Made by a program: the position numbers and the translations under genes. Under the pieces are notes generated by a model, which had not been told where the DNA came from, made no database searches, and saw only the letters and a list, made by a program, of their open reading frames with translations. From Carnobacterium inhibens subsp. inhibens DSM 13024 (GTDB lineage Bacteria > Bacillota > Bacilli > Lactobacillales > Carnobacteriaceae), in contig NZ_JQIV01000006.1 in the NCBI RefSeq assembly GCF_000746825.1, positions 1,240,001-1,304,000 on the forward strand: a DNA stretch of 64,000 nucleotides, read 5' to 3'. This document shows, piece after piece, positions 45,892-55,532 of this stretch (its first letter is position 1; the number at the start of each line of letters is the position of its first letter).

Positions 45892-47572
45892 GGGGCTGGG
45901 AAAAAACTAGCCTCAAATAAAAAAATCGTAATGAAATAATCAAAATTCTGATTGTTTCATTGCGATTTTTATTTTTGACTGATTTTTTGTAAAAAGCATC
46001 CGCTTTTCTTCTAGCCTCAAGGGCTAGTTTTGTAAGATTCATGCTCATAAGCATGATCCCGATGTCATTGTGAACGGCTTGCTTGCCTCTGACATGGGTT
46101 CTGCGCATGCCAAATACACCTTTCATACGACCAAAAACAGTTTCTACGTCAACTTTTCGTTGTGCGTAGATGGCTTTGCCACGATCGCTTTCAAGGTTCT
46201 CTTTTGCATGCTGCTTGAAGTATTCCCAGTTATAGTTGACCGCTGTCTGGCGTTGGGCACCTTTGGGTGTCTTGGCTAGTTGCTTGCGTGTCTCGTCCAG
46301 TTGTTCCACATCAGCCTTGTATACTTTAAATTGTCTGCGGAAACCATTCTTATCATTTTGCGTACTATAATGTGAGAAACTAAAACGGACGTCGTCTAAA
46401 TCCGTATAAGCATCTTCAATCTCGTCATAATCCCAGTTGGCGCGGTGTTTAGGATTCGAGCGATAGGCGTTACTGTTCTCTTTATGATACATGCCGTATG
46501 GGATGAGCGGTACTTTCTGAAAGGTATCCATAACCGCCTCGTAATTTTCTTCACTGCCATAACCGGCGTCTGCGACGATGTATTTAAATAAGTCTAACGT
46601 TTGAATGGATTCTAAAAAAGGGATAAACGTGCGTGTATCCGTCGGATTGGAAAAAATATCATAGGCAATGACAAACTGATTGCTCGATGCAACTTGAAGA
46701 TTATAACCCGGTTTTAACTCACGGTTCTTCATCGGATCTTCTTTCATGCACATGAACGTTGCGTCTGTATCTGTTTTTGAGAAACTGTTGCGGCCTTCAA
46801 ATGTGGCGTTTGCTTCTTCATAGCGTTGCTTACGCGGCAAGAAATCTTTTTCGCATTTATTCCGATGTTTCTTGAGGATGCGACGACGTCGCTTCTGTTC
46901 CGAACCACCTTTGGGAATCACTTTTTCTTCTGTAATCGCAGCTTCAACGGCCACAAGTTCTTTGTCCAGGGAAACGATTATTTCTTCAATGCCTTCCGAC
47001 GTTTTTAATGTCTCTTCCGATAAAGCGAGGTTTACTTTTGCCTGGATGAGTTCATCATACAATTCCGAAACGTTGGCATTGAGTTTTGCTTCATAGCGTT
47101 CGATTGCTTTCTTCCAAGTGAAACTATAAATATTTGCATCGGCTTGTATCTTTGTACCATCGATATAGAGCGCGTCTTCGTGAATCAAGCCGTTGTCACT
47201 TAAGAGTGTTGTGAAAAGAATGAATGCATACTTGATGAGTTTTGATGCGTGCTCGCTTGAACGGAAGTTATTGATTGTCTTGTAGCTAACAGAAGTATCA
47301 CCCGTTAACCACTTCATAGGAATGGATTCTTCATTCATCCGTTCCATTTTGCGTCTAGAAAAGGTTGTGCGACTATAGGCAAACAAACACATCTTTAAAA
47401 GCATGGCGGTATGAAAGGCAGGGCGTCCCGTATGAGACGTCTCTTCAAGAAGAAATTCCGAAGGAATAGAATCGACAAAACGGCTAATGAGGCGGGCTTC
47501 ATGATCATTCGGGATTGTAAAATCCAATTGTAGTGTTAAGGCCGTTTCCATTGTGTTATAATTTTGATACAT
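45866..47572 (-). CDS. IS1182-family transposase
   Basis: 568 aa. A DUF772-type N-terminal domain (about 25-100, GRPAFHTAMLLKMCLFAY) is followed by the catalytic region with DDE-type acidic residues: IDGTKIQADAN (about 140), VADAGYGSEENY, and the C-terminal KVDVETVFGRMKGVFGMRRTHVRGK carrying the Glu. A long coiled coil (about 160-240) lies between. The last residues are encoded through the left terminal repeat and end just outside the element. It appears intact. Confidence 0.9.
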   Translation of the reverse strand: MYQNYNTMETALTLQLDFTIPNDHEARLISRFVDSIPSEFLLEETSHTGRPAFHTAMLLKMCLFAYSRTTFSRRKMERMNEESIPMKWLTGDTSVSYKTINNFRSSEHASKLIKYAFILFTTLLSDNGLIHEDALYIDGTKIQADANIYSFTWKKAIERYEAKLNANVSELYDELIQAKVNLALSEETLKTSEGIEEIIVSLDKELVAVEAAITEEKVIPKGGSEQKRRRRILKKHRNKCEKDFLPRKQRYEEANATFEGRNSFSKTDTDATFMCMKEDPMKNRELKPGYNLQVASSNQFVIAYDIFSNPTDTRTFIPFLESIQTLDLFKYIVADAGYGSEENYEAVMDTFQKVPLIPYGMYHKENSNAYRSNPKHRANWDYDEIEDAYTDLDDVRFSFSHYSTQNDKNGFRRQFKVYKADVEQLDETRKQLAKTPKGAQRQTAVNYNWEYFKQHAKENLESDRGKAIYAQRKVDVETVFGRMKGVFGMRRTHVRGKQAVHNDIGIMLMSMNLTKLALEARRKADAFYKKSVKNKNRNETIRILIISLRFFYLRLVFSQPHSFFIYNV

Positions 47573-47721
47573 GGTGAGTCACTCCTTTGGTTTTTGGTCG
47601 TACTTAAATTATAAGGTATTTGGCTCACTGTGTCTTTTAAAACGATAAAAATCCCCAACTCCTTCAAAATGAAAGAGTTGGGGATTTTCTTTATTCAGAG
47701 ACTGAGTTTTTTCCTAGCCCC
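45892..47721. mobile_element. IS1182-like insertion sequence, 1830 bp
   Basis: Ends are GGGGCTGGGAAAAAACTAGCC (left) and GGGGCTAGGAAAAAACTCAGT (right, read inward). They are imperfect terminal inverted repeats. It carries a single transposase gene on the minus strand. The outer 140 bp at the left end are shared with the 151-bp element at 30678. No clear target duplication is visible at the flanks. Confidence 0.88.
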
Positions 47722-47737
47722 TCCTTTTTGGTTAATT

Positions 47738-48019
47738 TTAGGCTTTTTCAGCTTCTTTTCGTAATTGTCCAGACGATCCATCCGTATCGTCAGAAAGTAA
47801 TTTATTAGCAACGAGGAATAGAATTGGAAGGATCACATCATCCGCATATCCAACTACAGGAATAAAATCGGGCACAAAATCGATAGGACTAATAATATAA
47901 AGAATGATCCCTGCTACCATTAGCTTCTTTTTCCCGCTTGTTTTTGTGTTAAATAGAGAAAGGATCAGTGATTTCACTTGCGACATTGGGGTCTTAGTTT
48001 GCTTTATTTTCATTTTCAT
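47738..48019 (-). CDS. DUF1232 (YkvA) small membrane protein
   Basis: 93 aa. The DUF1232 hallmark IISPIDFVPDFIPVVGYADDVILPILF lies at about residues 43-69. One or two hydrophobic stretches are present. Function unknown. AAATGGAGG precedes the ATG by 10 nt. It ends 16 bp from the IS right end. Confidence 0.85.
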   Translation of the reverse strand: MKMKIKQTKTPMSQVKSLILSLFNTKTSGKKKLMVAGIILYIISPIDFVPDFIPVVGYADDVILPILFLVANKLLSDDTDGSSGQLRKEAEKA

Positions 48020-48103
48020 CTTTGTATGACCTCCATTTAATTTGACTACTGTTAGTATAGTCCCTTTGCTGTTAAAATGTATCGGTCTAAAGCATGATTT
48101 TTC

Positions 48104-49423
48104 TTAAGCCAACTCTTTCGCTTTTTTTGAAAAATGAGCCATTTCAATTGTTAGATTCGAACGTAAATCCATTAAATCATAGTTAACTAATTGCTTATCT
48201 CGAACAATTGTTGTTCCATTAATAAAGACATCTTGGACATTCGAAGCATTAGCAGAATAAACCAAAGCTGCATACGGATCAAAAATTGGAAACATATTTA
48301 CAGATTTCGTTTCAACCAGCACGATATCAGCTTTTTTCCCAACTTCTAAAGAACCAATTTCATTCGCCATATTCAATACTTTCGCTCCTTCAATAGTCGC
48401 CATTGCCAAAATCTCTTTAGCAGGAAAAGCAGTTCTATCATGTAAAGCTGTCTTATGAAAGTTGGCAACGAGTTTCATTTGCGTGAATAAGTCCAGTGTA
48501 TTGCCACTACTTGGCCCATCTGTTCCTAAACTTACAGGGATAGCTAAGTTGAGCATATCTTTTATTGGAGCGACTCCTTTAGCAGATTTAGTATTCGCAC
48601 CAATACAATGAGCAACCCCTACTCCTTCTTGTTTTAAAATCTGTAGATCATGGTCAGATACATGAATACAGTGAGCGGCAATAAATCGAGTACTTAACAC
48701 TCCAATTGATTGTAAGAATTCAATTGGGGTAGCATTGTATTTTTCACTAAAATAGTTCATTTCATAATCCATTTCTGCTACATGCATGGTCATTGGAATA
48801 TTATATTTTTCCGATAATGCAGCTGCCTTTTTTAGTGCTTGCGAATGATTCGTATTTGGTGCATGAGGCGCAATAGCTGGTGTAATTAACTCATGATCAA
48901 GCCATTTGGGAATAAATTCCTCTGCATATCCAATCCCGCCATGGCTTTTTGGTGCATCACAAGTTGGAAAATCGACAACTGTTTCCCCTAGAATAGCGCG
49001 TGACTTCATTTCATCCGTAGCTTGTGCTAGAGCATCTTCAAAATAATACATATCGGCAAATGTTGTTATACCAGCCATTTGCATTTCAGCAATAGCGTAT
49101 TTTCCACTATGATACGCCAATTCTTTCGTCATACAAGCCTTTTCAAGAGGAAATAAAAAGCGTCGCAATCGATCTGGATAATCATCTCCTAGTGATCGAA
49201 AAGGGACCATTCCTATGTGAGTATGAGTATTGACCATTCCAGGAATGGCAATCGTTTGGTGAGCATCAATAACCTCATCAAAATCAGTCTCTTGCTTTGA
49301 GAAATGGACATACGATCCAATTTCCAAAATTTCATCATCTTCTATTATAATGTATCCATCAGAGTACTCTGTTCGTTTGGCATCCATTGTTAAAATATGA
49401 CTATTTTTAATTAGTGTTCTCAT
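48104..49423 (-). CDS. Amidohydrolase, MTA/SAH deaminase-like (TRZ/ATZ group)
   Basis: 439 aa. Metal ligands of the amidohydrolase barrel: His67 and His69 in NTHTHIGM, a His in MTMHVAEMD, a His in AAHCIHV and the Asp in SLGTDGPSSGN. The SLGTDG and overall length match MtaD/SsnA deaminases that act on purine or pyrimidine-like rings. The start overlaps the stop of the adenine deaminase gene by 4 bp, so it is translationally coupled. The substrate may be a modified purine, such as S-adenosylhomocysteine, methylthioadenosine or guanine; not resolved. Confidence 0.85.
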   Translation of the reverse strand: MRTLIKNSHILTMDAKRTEYSDGYIIIEDDEILEIGSYVHFSKQETDFDEVIDAHQTIAIPGMVNTHTHIGMVPFRSLGDDYPDRLRRFLFPLEKACMTKELAYHSGKYAIAEMQMAGITTFADMYYFEDALAQATDEMKSRAILGETVVDFPTCDAPKSHGGIGYAEEFIPKWLDHELITPAIAPHAPNTNHSQALKKAAALSEKYNIPMTMHVAEMDYEMNYFSEKYNATPIEFLQSIGVLSTRFIAAHCIHVSDHDLQILKQEGVGVAHCIGANTKSAKGVAPIKDMLNLAIPVSLGTDGPSSGNTLDLFTQMKLVANFHKTALHDRTAFPAKEILAMATIEGAKVLNMANEIGSLEVGKKADIVLVETKSVNMFPIFDPYAALVYSANASNVQDVFINGTTIVRDKQLVNYDLMDLRSNLTIEMAHFSKKAKELA

Positions 49424-51126
49424 TTTACTATCTCCATTAATGGAATAGACTGTTGACTTCGGACATCAAACATTCCTTTATCCGTAATTTTAATAGCAGG
49501 AGAAACAGGTAGAGACAGTGTTGAAAAAGACATGATCTCATTTGAATTTCGGTAACCTAAATCAATCATTCCTTGCCGTACTTCACTTAACTGTTTTCCA
49601 ACGACTTGGATCGGTGCATCACTGATGATTCCTCCAATCAAAAGCGGACAGCAGCTTACTACTTGTTCATTCTGAACCGTTAAATAACCCCCTTGGATTG
49701 CCACTAATTGATTTTGGGCCACTATTAAGTCTGCAACTGTGGTTCCCATCACCATTAAATTATGATGATCATGTGCCCATGTTGTCCCTACTGCACCTTT
49801 TTCAGTTAATGCATTTTCAACAAGACCAAATGCTTTATTGCCAGATTTTCCGTAGCGCTCCATTACTACGATTAAAGCTAATCCACTGGACTCCCAATCC
49901 AAGTACCCATTTTTTATCGGGAGTTCTCTCTGGACACATTTCGTAAATGTCCCCACTTCAGTTATCCGAATGACATTACAAATGGCAGTTTTCCCCTCAG
50001 CTCGAATGTTAAAATCAGTCTGTTCAGCTTTCTTACATTGAACAGACGTATAAAAGGAAGCAGGAAATAGTGGTTTTTTATCTGGATACGCTATCTCATT
50101 TCCCTTTACATAAACCTTTTTCCCAGATTTATAAACAGCTGATGTTTCCATTTTTGCTGGATCTTCCAATAGAATGAAATCAGCTTTAAATCCCGATACG
50201 ATTGCCCCTCTATCTTGAAAACCCATTCTTCTAGCAGGAGTGTAAGTACTCATATAAATGGCTTGTTCAATAGGAATACCTGCTTTAATAGCCAGTTGGA
50301 CATTCGCATTCAAGTGTCCCTTTAATAAATCGTCTGCCATAATATCGTCTGTTACAATGGCACAATAGTCATAAAATTGATTTTGAGCGATGACCGCCAT
50401 ATTCTCTTTGGTTAGCGATTTTCGTTGCAGTTCAATAAACATTCCATTGCTGATTTTCTCATAGATTGATTCTGGACTTTGGTGAGTATGATCAGCAGTA
50501 ATGCCTTGATACATGAATTTAGCTAGGTCTAAGCCTGATACTAGTGGAACATGTCCCTCAATCGGCATAAATGGTCTCTTTTGCTGAACAATTTGTAAAA
50601 TTTGACGTATCAAAGAATCTGAATCATTTACGATACCATCAAAATTCATTGCTTCTCCAAGAGCAATTACTTTAGGGTGATTCAGTAGTTGTTGAACTTC
50701 TTCTACTCCTACGAATCCGCCAGTCGTTTCTAGCGCTGGAATGGTGGAAGGAACAGAAGACGGTATCGCATAAAAAATATCCATTTCGGTTTCTTGGTCC
50801 ATAAAAGCATGCATACCATCTAACCCAAATACGTTAACCATTTCATGAGCATCTGCAACTACTGTTGTAACTCCGTGAGATAAACCTGCCTTTGAAAATA
50901 TAGCAGGAGGAATCATAGAACTTTCAATATGCATATGGATATCAATCAATCCTGGGATCATGTAATTTCCTTTAGCATCAATAGTAATATCAGATTTCAA
51001 ATCTGTTGATGCTTCTATTCCTATCGAAAAGAACTTTCCATTAAGAATGGCCACATCTTTCCATTCAAATTTTTTTAAAAAGCTATTAAACACTTGCACG
51101 TTCGTAACAATCGTATCTACTTTCAT
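49420..51126 (-). CDS. ade: Adenine deaminase
   Basis: 568 aa with ATG at 51126, after AAAGGTGA; another ATG at 51132 is too close to that site. The AdeC family is marked by MIPGLIDIHMHIESSMIPP (metal ligands), VVADAHEMVNVFGLDGM, and TTWAHDHHNLMVMG in the C-terminal domain. It converts adenine to hypoxanthine and ammonia and needs Mn/Fe. It follows the ABC transporter genes and precedes the second amidohydrolase, forming a purine-handling unit. Confidence 0.92.
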   Translation of the reverse strand: MKVDTIVTNVQVFNSFLKKFEWKDVAILNGKFFSIGIEASTDLKSDITIDAKGNYMIPGLIDIHMHIESSMIPPAIFSKAGLSHGVTTVVADAHEMVNVFGLDGMHAFMDQETEMDIFYAIPSSVPSTIPALETTGGFVGVEEVQQLLNHPKVIALGEAMNFDGIVNDSDSLIRQILQIVQQKRPFMPIEGHVPLVSGLDLAKFMYQGITADHTHQSPESIYEKISNGMFIELQRKSLTKENMAVIAQNQFYDYCAIVTDDIMADDLLKGHLNANVQLAIKAGIPIEQAIYMSTYTPARRMGFQDRGAIVSGFKADFILLEDPAKMETSAVYKSGKKVYVKGNEIAYPDKKPLFPASFYTSVQCKKAEQTDFNIRAEGKTAICNVIRITEVGTFTKCVQRELPIKNGYLDWESSGLALIVVMERYGKSGNKAFGLVENALTEKGAVGTTWAHDHHNLMVMGTTVADLIVAQNQLVAIQGGYLTVQNEQVVSCCPLLIGGIISDAPIQVVGKQLSEVRQGMIDLGYRNSNEIMSFSTLSLPVSPAIKITDKGMFDVRSQQSIPLMEIVK

Positions 51127-51147
51127 GTACATTCACCTTTCTACTAT

Positions 51148-51184
51148 AAAAAATAACCTCTTAATAGAGAAGAGGTTATTTTTT
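51148..51184 (-). terminator. Terminator after the ABC binding-protein gene
   Basis: AAAATAACCTCTT and AAGAGGTTATTTT pair over a 7-nt loop, with T run. It lies between the SBP stop and the ade start, so ade must be reached by read-through or its own promoter. Confidence 0.85.
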
Positions 51185-51204
51185 CAACTATTTTATTTTA
51201 TTCT

Positions 51205-52254
51205 CTATTGATTCAGGGTTCTATTCCAAGTGTTGATCCAGTCATCCATTTGTGTATTTACAAATTCAAAATCAACTGGTTTTGTTAACTCAGCAATCTC
51301 TCCATATGTTTTATTTTCAGCTACTTCTCCACTTAATTCAACCTTTTTATTTGTTGGAGCTTCATTTAATGAAGCAGCAGTAATGGTTTGCAATTCTTCA
51401 CTCAGTCTCCAGTTCACAAAATTATACGCCATTTCTTTATCTTCTGACTTAGCATTAATGTTTACAGTGTTAAAGTTTGCATAGGTTCCAGAAGCCGGAA
51501 CAACATATTGAACAACTGGATGAGCCTCCGAAATCATCGGAATCGCAAAATCTCCCACAACTGCAGCAACGATTTCACCTGATTGGAACATATTCGCTAA
51601 GTCTGACGATTTAGCATAGGTTTTAACGATGTTAGGAGAAAGTTCCTCTAACCCCTCAAAAGCAGCTTTTCCATTATCAGTTGTAATGTTTACACCTTTA
51701 TACTCACTCGCTACATACATCATAGAAGGTCCAAAAGTTGTCGCAATATCTGGAATAGAAATTTTTCCTTTCAATGAAGGGTCCCATAAATCAGAAAATT
51801 CATCGATCTTCATACCAGCAGCTTCTTCATCATAAATAATACCAATACTGTTAACTGTATAAGCTGCTCCAGAGCCACTTTCGCTTAAAGCTTTTGCACT
51901 ATCGATCAAATCAGCAAGATTTGGAATTTTTTCTGTATCGATTTCTTCAAACAGTCCTTCAGTTGCTCCTTGAGAAGAATTTGATTGAGGCAAATCAATA
52001 ATATCAACAGTTGAATTAGGGTTATTTTCAAACTTCGTATACCGTTCAGAACTCGTTCCTGTTTCCACTACAATGTCTACTCCATACTCTTCTTCAAATG
52101 GTGCAAATATATCTTCTTGCATAACATCTTCACTCAACCCAAACGTAGAAATAACTAATTCCTTATTTTCTCCGCTTGCTTCTTGCCCACATGCCATTAA
52201 CACTGTTGCACTCATTACTGTCAAACTTGCTAAAATTGCTTTCTTTTTTATCAC
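51205..52254 (-). CDS. POPT-type ABC solute-binding lipoprotein (PotD/PotF-like)
   Basis: 349 aa. The lipobox LMAC gives a lipidated Cys near residue 22. ELVISTFGLSEDVMQEDIFAPFEEEYGV opens the spermidine/putrescine-type family 1/8 binding protein; YTVNSIGIIYD and FNTVNINAKS follow. It binds the ligand for the transporter encoded upstream (ATPase, two permeases). Polyamine is the family default, but the deaminase neighbours suggest a purine-type ligand. Its gene follows the permeases, contrary to the usual first position. Confidence 0.85.
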   Translation of the reverse strand: MIKKKAILASLTVMSATVLMACGQEASGENKELVISTFGLSEDVMQEDIFAPFEEEYGVDIVVETGTSSERYTKFENNPNSTVDIIDLPQSNSSQGATEGLFEEIDTEKIPNLADLIDSAKALSESGSGAAYTVNSIGIIYDEEAAGMKIDEFSDLWDPSLKGKISIPDIATTFGPSMMYVASEYKGVNITTDNGKAAFEGLEELSPNIVKTYAKSSDLANMFQSGEIVAAVVGDFAIPMISEAHPVVQYVVPASGTYANFNTVNINAKSEDKEMAYNFVNWRLSEELQTITAASLNEAPTNKKVELSGEVAENKTYGEIAELTKPVDFEFVNTQMDDWINTWNRTLNQ

Positions 52255-52280
52255 TTAAAAATCCCCCTTTTTAACATTGG

Positions 52281-53321
52281 TTAAACTAAAATCAATTTTT
52301 CTTTTGGAATAACAACAAGAACTTTATCTCCAACTTGGTACCCTTGTACCTGCACATCATTAACTAATAATTTTCCAATAGCCGTTTCTACCTCATATTG
52401 ATAACTCTTACCTAAAAATGTACGAACTTTTATTGTACCTGTTAAACTGTTGGGCAATACTTCTTCACTATATGCAGAAAGTAAAATATCGTCAGGTCGA
52501 ATCGTACCTGTTACCTGTTGTTTATCTGTCGGATGCATTGTTTCAATCAACGTTCCATTCAATGTGGTGTAAGAATGAGTATCTTTTCTGGTTAACACAA
52601 AGAAATTTTCGAATCCAATGAAGCGTGCAACAAACTCGGTTTTAGGATTCTTATAGATTTCTTCTGGAGAATCATATTGTTCAATGACTCCATTGTTCAT
52701 AACGGCTACTTTATCTGAAATCGAAAAACATTCTTCTTGATCATGAGTGACAAATACCGTTGTGATCCCTAATCTGCGTTGGATACGTTTAATTTCAATA
52801 CGCATACTGATGCGTAATTTAGCATCTAAATTACTTAACGGCTCATCTAGCAACAACAATTGAGGTTCAATCACTAACGCTCGAGCAAGCGCTACACGTT
52901 GGCGCTGTCCCCCAGAGAGTTGTTTTGGATAACGCTCAGCATAGTCAGATAAATCGGTAGCTGCTAAAATAGCCTGCACTTTTTTTTCAATAACTTCTTT
53001 TTTTTCTTTTCTTAACTTCAATCCAAATCCGACATTTTCTTTAACGGTCAAGTGCGGAAATAAAGCATAACTTTGAAAAACCATTCCAAAATTCCGTTTA
53101 TGTACAGGAACTTTTGTTAAATTGGCATCACCTACAGTAAAGGTACCATCATTTGGTTCAATCAGACCTGCGATAACCCGTAAAGTAGTCGTTTTACCAC
53201 AACCAGATGGCCCTAATAATGAGATTAATTCTCCTTTTTCCATAGAAAGATTAAGGTCTTTCAATATATTATTTTTTCCGTCATAACTAACACGGATATT
53301 TTCTAAATCAACAAACGACAT
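52281..53321 (-). CDS. ABC transporter ATPase (PotA-like)
   Basis: 346 aa. Walker A GPSGCGKTT (about 37-45), signature LSGGQRQR (about 137-144), Walker B LLLLDEPLSNLD (about 157-168), then a TOBE domain (about 280-340, GTIRPDDI). It couples ATP hydrolysis to import through the two permeases encoded upstream. GGAGGATC precedes the ATG. Confidence 0.9.
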   Translation of the reverse strand: MSFVDLENIRVSYDGKNNILKDLNLSMEKGELISLLGPSGCGKTTTLRVIAGLIEPNDGTFTVGDANLTKVPVHKRNFGMVFQSYALFPHLTVKENVGFGLKLRKEKKEVIEKKVQAILAATDLSDYAERYPKQLSGGQRQRVALARALVIEPQLLLLDEPLSNLDAKLRISMRIEIKRIQRRLGITTVFVTHDQEECFSISDKVAVMNNGVIEQYDSPEEIYKNPKTEFVARFIGFENFFVLTRKDTHSYTTLNGTLIETMHPTDKQQVTGTIRPDDILLSAYSEEVLPNSLTGTIKVRTFLGKSYQYEVETAIGKLLVNDVQVQGYQVGDKVLVVIPKEKLILV

Positions 53322-53391
53322 AATGGTAGATGATCCTCCTTAGTGGTGTGTAACGAGATAGTTGTAAAGTGCCTGGATGATAATTAAGATG

Positions 53392-54171
53392 TTAGACTAC
53401 TTTTGCTAATCCAAGCGTTTTTTCAATTAAAAACATTAAGATGATTGTTCCAATCATTAAAAGGACTGATAAAGCAGAAACGACTGGATCATAATTGTAT
53501 TCAATATAATTCATCAACGTGGTAGGTAAAGTTGAAATTCCCGGACCAGATAAAAATTGTGAGACGGGTATATTATTAAATGAGTTAATAAAGGCCAGCA
53601 TAAACGCTGCAAATATACTAGAAGAAATATTTGGCAAAACAATACTGGCAAATGCTTTCACCTTAGTACTGCCTAAAGTCCATGCCACTTCTTCTATCGA
53701 AAAGTCTAATTGTTCCAGACTAGAACCTACTACACGAATAATGTAAGGTAAACTAATTAAAAAATGTCCCAGTAACAATCCTTGGAATAAAGGTACTTGC
53801 AGACGGATAACAATAAATTGAAACAGCGAATACCCTACTACAACACCTGGGATGATGGTTGGTGATAAGAAAAAACTTTTGATCCAACTTTTACCTTTTA
53901 CCCCATGTCTAGTTAACGCATAAGCAGCTGGAATCCCAACAACTAATGCTAGTAAAGTTGCCAGTAATGAGACTTCAAGACTTAATAAAAAGCTGTCCAT
54001 AAAGGATTGGTTTTCAAAAACCTTAGTAAACCAACCAAATGTAAATCCAGTGATAGGGAATTGAATAGTCGATTTTTCTCCAAAAGCAGTTATGGTTATG
54101 ATAATTAGAGGAATAAATAAGAATGCAAACACAACTCCCGCAAAAATGGATAACCCTCTTTGTTTACGCAT
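53392..54171 (-). CDS. ABC transporter permease (PotC-like)
   Basis: 259 aa with ATG at 54171, after GAGGTGA. It overlaps the end of the partner permease gene by 8 bp, so the two are coupled. About six helices; the EAA-type loop lies near 155-185 (EEVAWTLGSTKVKAFASIVLP). It forms a channel with the PotB-like protein. Confidence 0.9.
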   Translation of the reverse strand: MRKQRGLSIFAGVVFAFLFIPLIIITITAFGEKSTIQFPITGFTFGWFTKVFENQSFMDSFLLSLEVSLLATLLALVVGIPAAYALTRHGVKGKSWIKSFFLSPTIIPGVVVGYSLFQFIVIRLQVPLFQGLLLGHFLISLPYIIRVVGSSLEQLDFSIEEVAWTLGSTKVKAFASIVLPNISSSIFAAFMLAFINSFNNIPVSQFLSGPGISTLPTTLMNYIEYNYDPVVSALSVLLMIGTIILMFLIEKTLGLAKVV

Positions 54172-54997
54172 CTTGTTCACCTCGCTTGTCAATTCTATGG
54201 GCAATCAAGTTAAAACCTTTCATTACAATCAAGGTCGTCACGATCATAATCAATGCAATGACACTAGCCTCTTTCCAATTGCCTAAATTCATTGCGTTTT
54301 GATAAAGAAACGTTGACAACATCATATTTCGATTTCCCCCAAGCAATTGAGGAGTCGTATACGCAGTCAGTGTACCCGTAAAGACTAAAATACTGCCTAC
54401 GATAATTCCAGGGATGCTCAAAGGTAAAATGACTTTAGTAAACGCATTTACCCGACTAGCTCCAAGTGTTTCTGCTGCTTCCATAATTTCTGGATTAATA
54501 TTTTCCATTACTCCTACCAAGGTGATAATTAAGATCGGTAAAAATAAATAGGTCGAACCAATGATAATTGAAAATTCAGTATACAATAAGATTAATGGCT
54601 CAGAAATGACGCCTATGCTAGTCAGAACTTTATTGATCACACCATTTTGTCCTAGTAAATTGATCCAAGCAAAACTTCGAATAACAGAATTCGTTAACAT
54701 CGGAAATAATGTGAGTGCCATTAATAATCCTCGCCATTTTGGAGATGTTCCGGCTATATAGTAAGCTGTAGGAACACCTAAAATAATACAAATGACAGTT
54801 ACAATCAGTGAAATGCGAATGGTACGGCTAAAAATTCCTACGTTATATGGATCTTTAAAAAATGAAATATAGGAATCAAATGAGAGCGTCCCATTAAAAA
54901 AAGTTGGCCAAATGACTGACACTAGTGGTATTAATAAAAAGAAAATCAATAAGATGAATCCCGGTGCTAGTATTAGATACGGGATTTTTTTCGACAT
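54164..54997 (-). CDS. ABC transporter permease (PotB-like)
   Basis: 277 aa, about six helices. EAA-type loop at about 172-200 (EIMEAAETLGASRVNAFTKVILP). First gene of the transporter unit; AAGGAGGA lies 8 nt before the ATG. A promoter is predicted at 55098-55126. The unit order is permease-permease-ATPase-SBP-(terminator)-ade-amidohydrolase. Confidence 0.9.
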   Translation of the reverse strand: MSKKIPYLILAPGFILLIFFLLIPLVSVIWPTFFNGTLSFDSYISFFKDPYNVGIFSRTIRISLIVTVICIILGVPTAYYIAGTSPKWRGLLMALTLFPMLTNSVIRSFAWINLLGQNGVINKVLTSIGVISEPLILLYTEFSIIIGSTYLFLPILIITLVGVMENINPEIMEAAETLGASRVNAFTKVILPLSIPGIIVGSILVFTGTLTAYTTPQLLGGNRNMMLSTFLYQNAMNLGNWKEASVIALIMIVTTLIVMKGFNLIAHRIDKRGEQDA

Positions 54998-55097
54998 AAG
55001 ATAAATCCTCCTTAAAAAATAAAAAGATACAAGAATTAGTAAAAAGAAATCTCACACTTTTTCATTATTTCTTAACATTAATGTTTCTACACAAATT

Positions 55098-55126
55098 AGT
55101 ATAACTGTTAAAAAAAGAATGAACAA
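55098..55126 (-). promoter_or_regulatory. Promoter of the POPT transporter operon
   Basis: TTGTTC (55121-55126), 17 bp, TATACT (55098-55103) on the minus strand, about 100 bp before the first permease gene. I see no purine riboswitch motif in the leader. Confidence 0.6.
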
Positions 55127-55198
55127 TATATTTAGCGAATAAGAATACATTTAAAATAATTAATGTTCGTCTTTTTACGTACGATTTTTGTATTACTA

Positions 55199-55252
55199 GG
55201 ATTTATCTCATTATTTCCTTCTTATTTAAATTAAAATAAAATGAGATAAATC
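55199..55252. repeat. 13-bp perfect inverted repeat upstream of the POPT operon
   Basis: GATTTATCTCATT and AATGAGATAAATC face each other across about 28 bp, some 75 bp above the -35 of the transporter promoter. It could be a regulator site or a long hairpin. There is no clear U tract. Confidence 0.5.
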
Positions 55253-55261
55253 AAAAAAATA

Positions 55262-55437
55262 AGAGAGTGAGACAAAAAGCGTTTAGACCCGAATCTTCTA
55301 CCTCGCATACCGTATCCCTAAGCAGCTAAAGCTGCAAGGGCTAAGGCAACTGGAACGAATAAGCGCAGTATGGTCATCGACCATCGAGCATTGTTCGCGA
55401 AGTGGACGTCGGGTCTGTTTTGGAGCACGTTTTAGAA
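55262..55437. repeat. Intergenic repeat-like element with AGACCCGA/TCGGGTCT arms
   Basis: AGACCCGA (55285-55292) and TCGGGTCT (55409-55416) bracket several small stems (GCAGCT/AGCTGC at 55322-55335; TGGTC/GACCA near 55370). It is more G+C-rich than its surroundings and non-coding. Its look is that of a dispersed intergenic repeat of Lactobacillales; only one copy is in this window. Confidence 0.45.
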
Positions 55438-55450
55438 TGAATAATCGTAT

Positions 55451-55489
55451 AAAAATAGGAGGCCAGGACTTTTGTCCCGGCCTCCTATT
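55451..55489 (-). terminator. Terminator of the VIT-family gene
   Basis: AATAGGAGGCC and GGCCTCCTATT with inner GGAC/GTCC make a long stem; the minus strand continues with TTTT. Located 44 nt after the stop at 55533. Confidence 0.85.
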
Positions 55490-55532
55490 AACATCTATAC
55501 TATTTTTTTGTAAAATTTAATGCTCTTCTTAA

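Noticed and set aside
54998-55097. Purine riboswitch before the POPT transporter
   Set aside because: The leader is short and AT-rich with no conserved purine aptamer loops.
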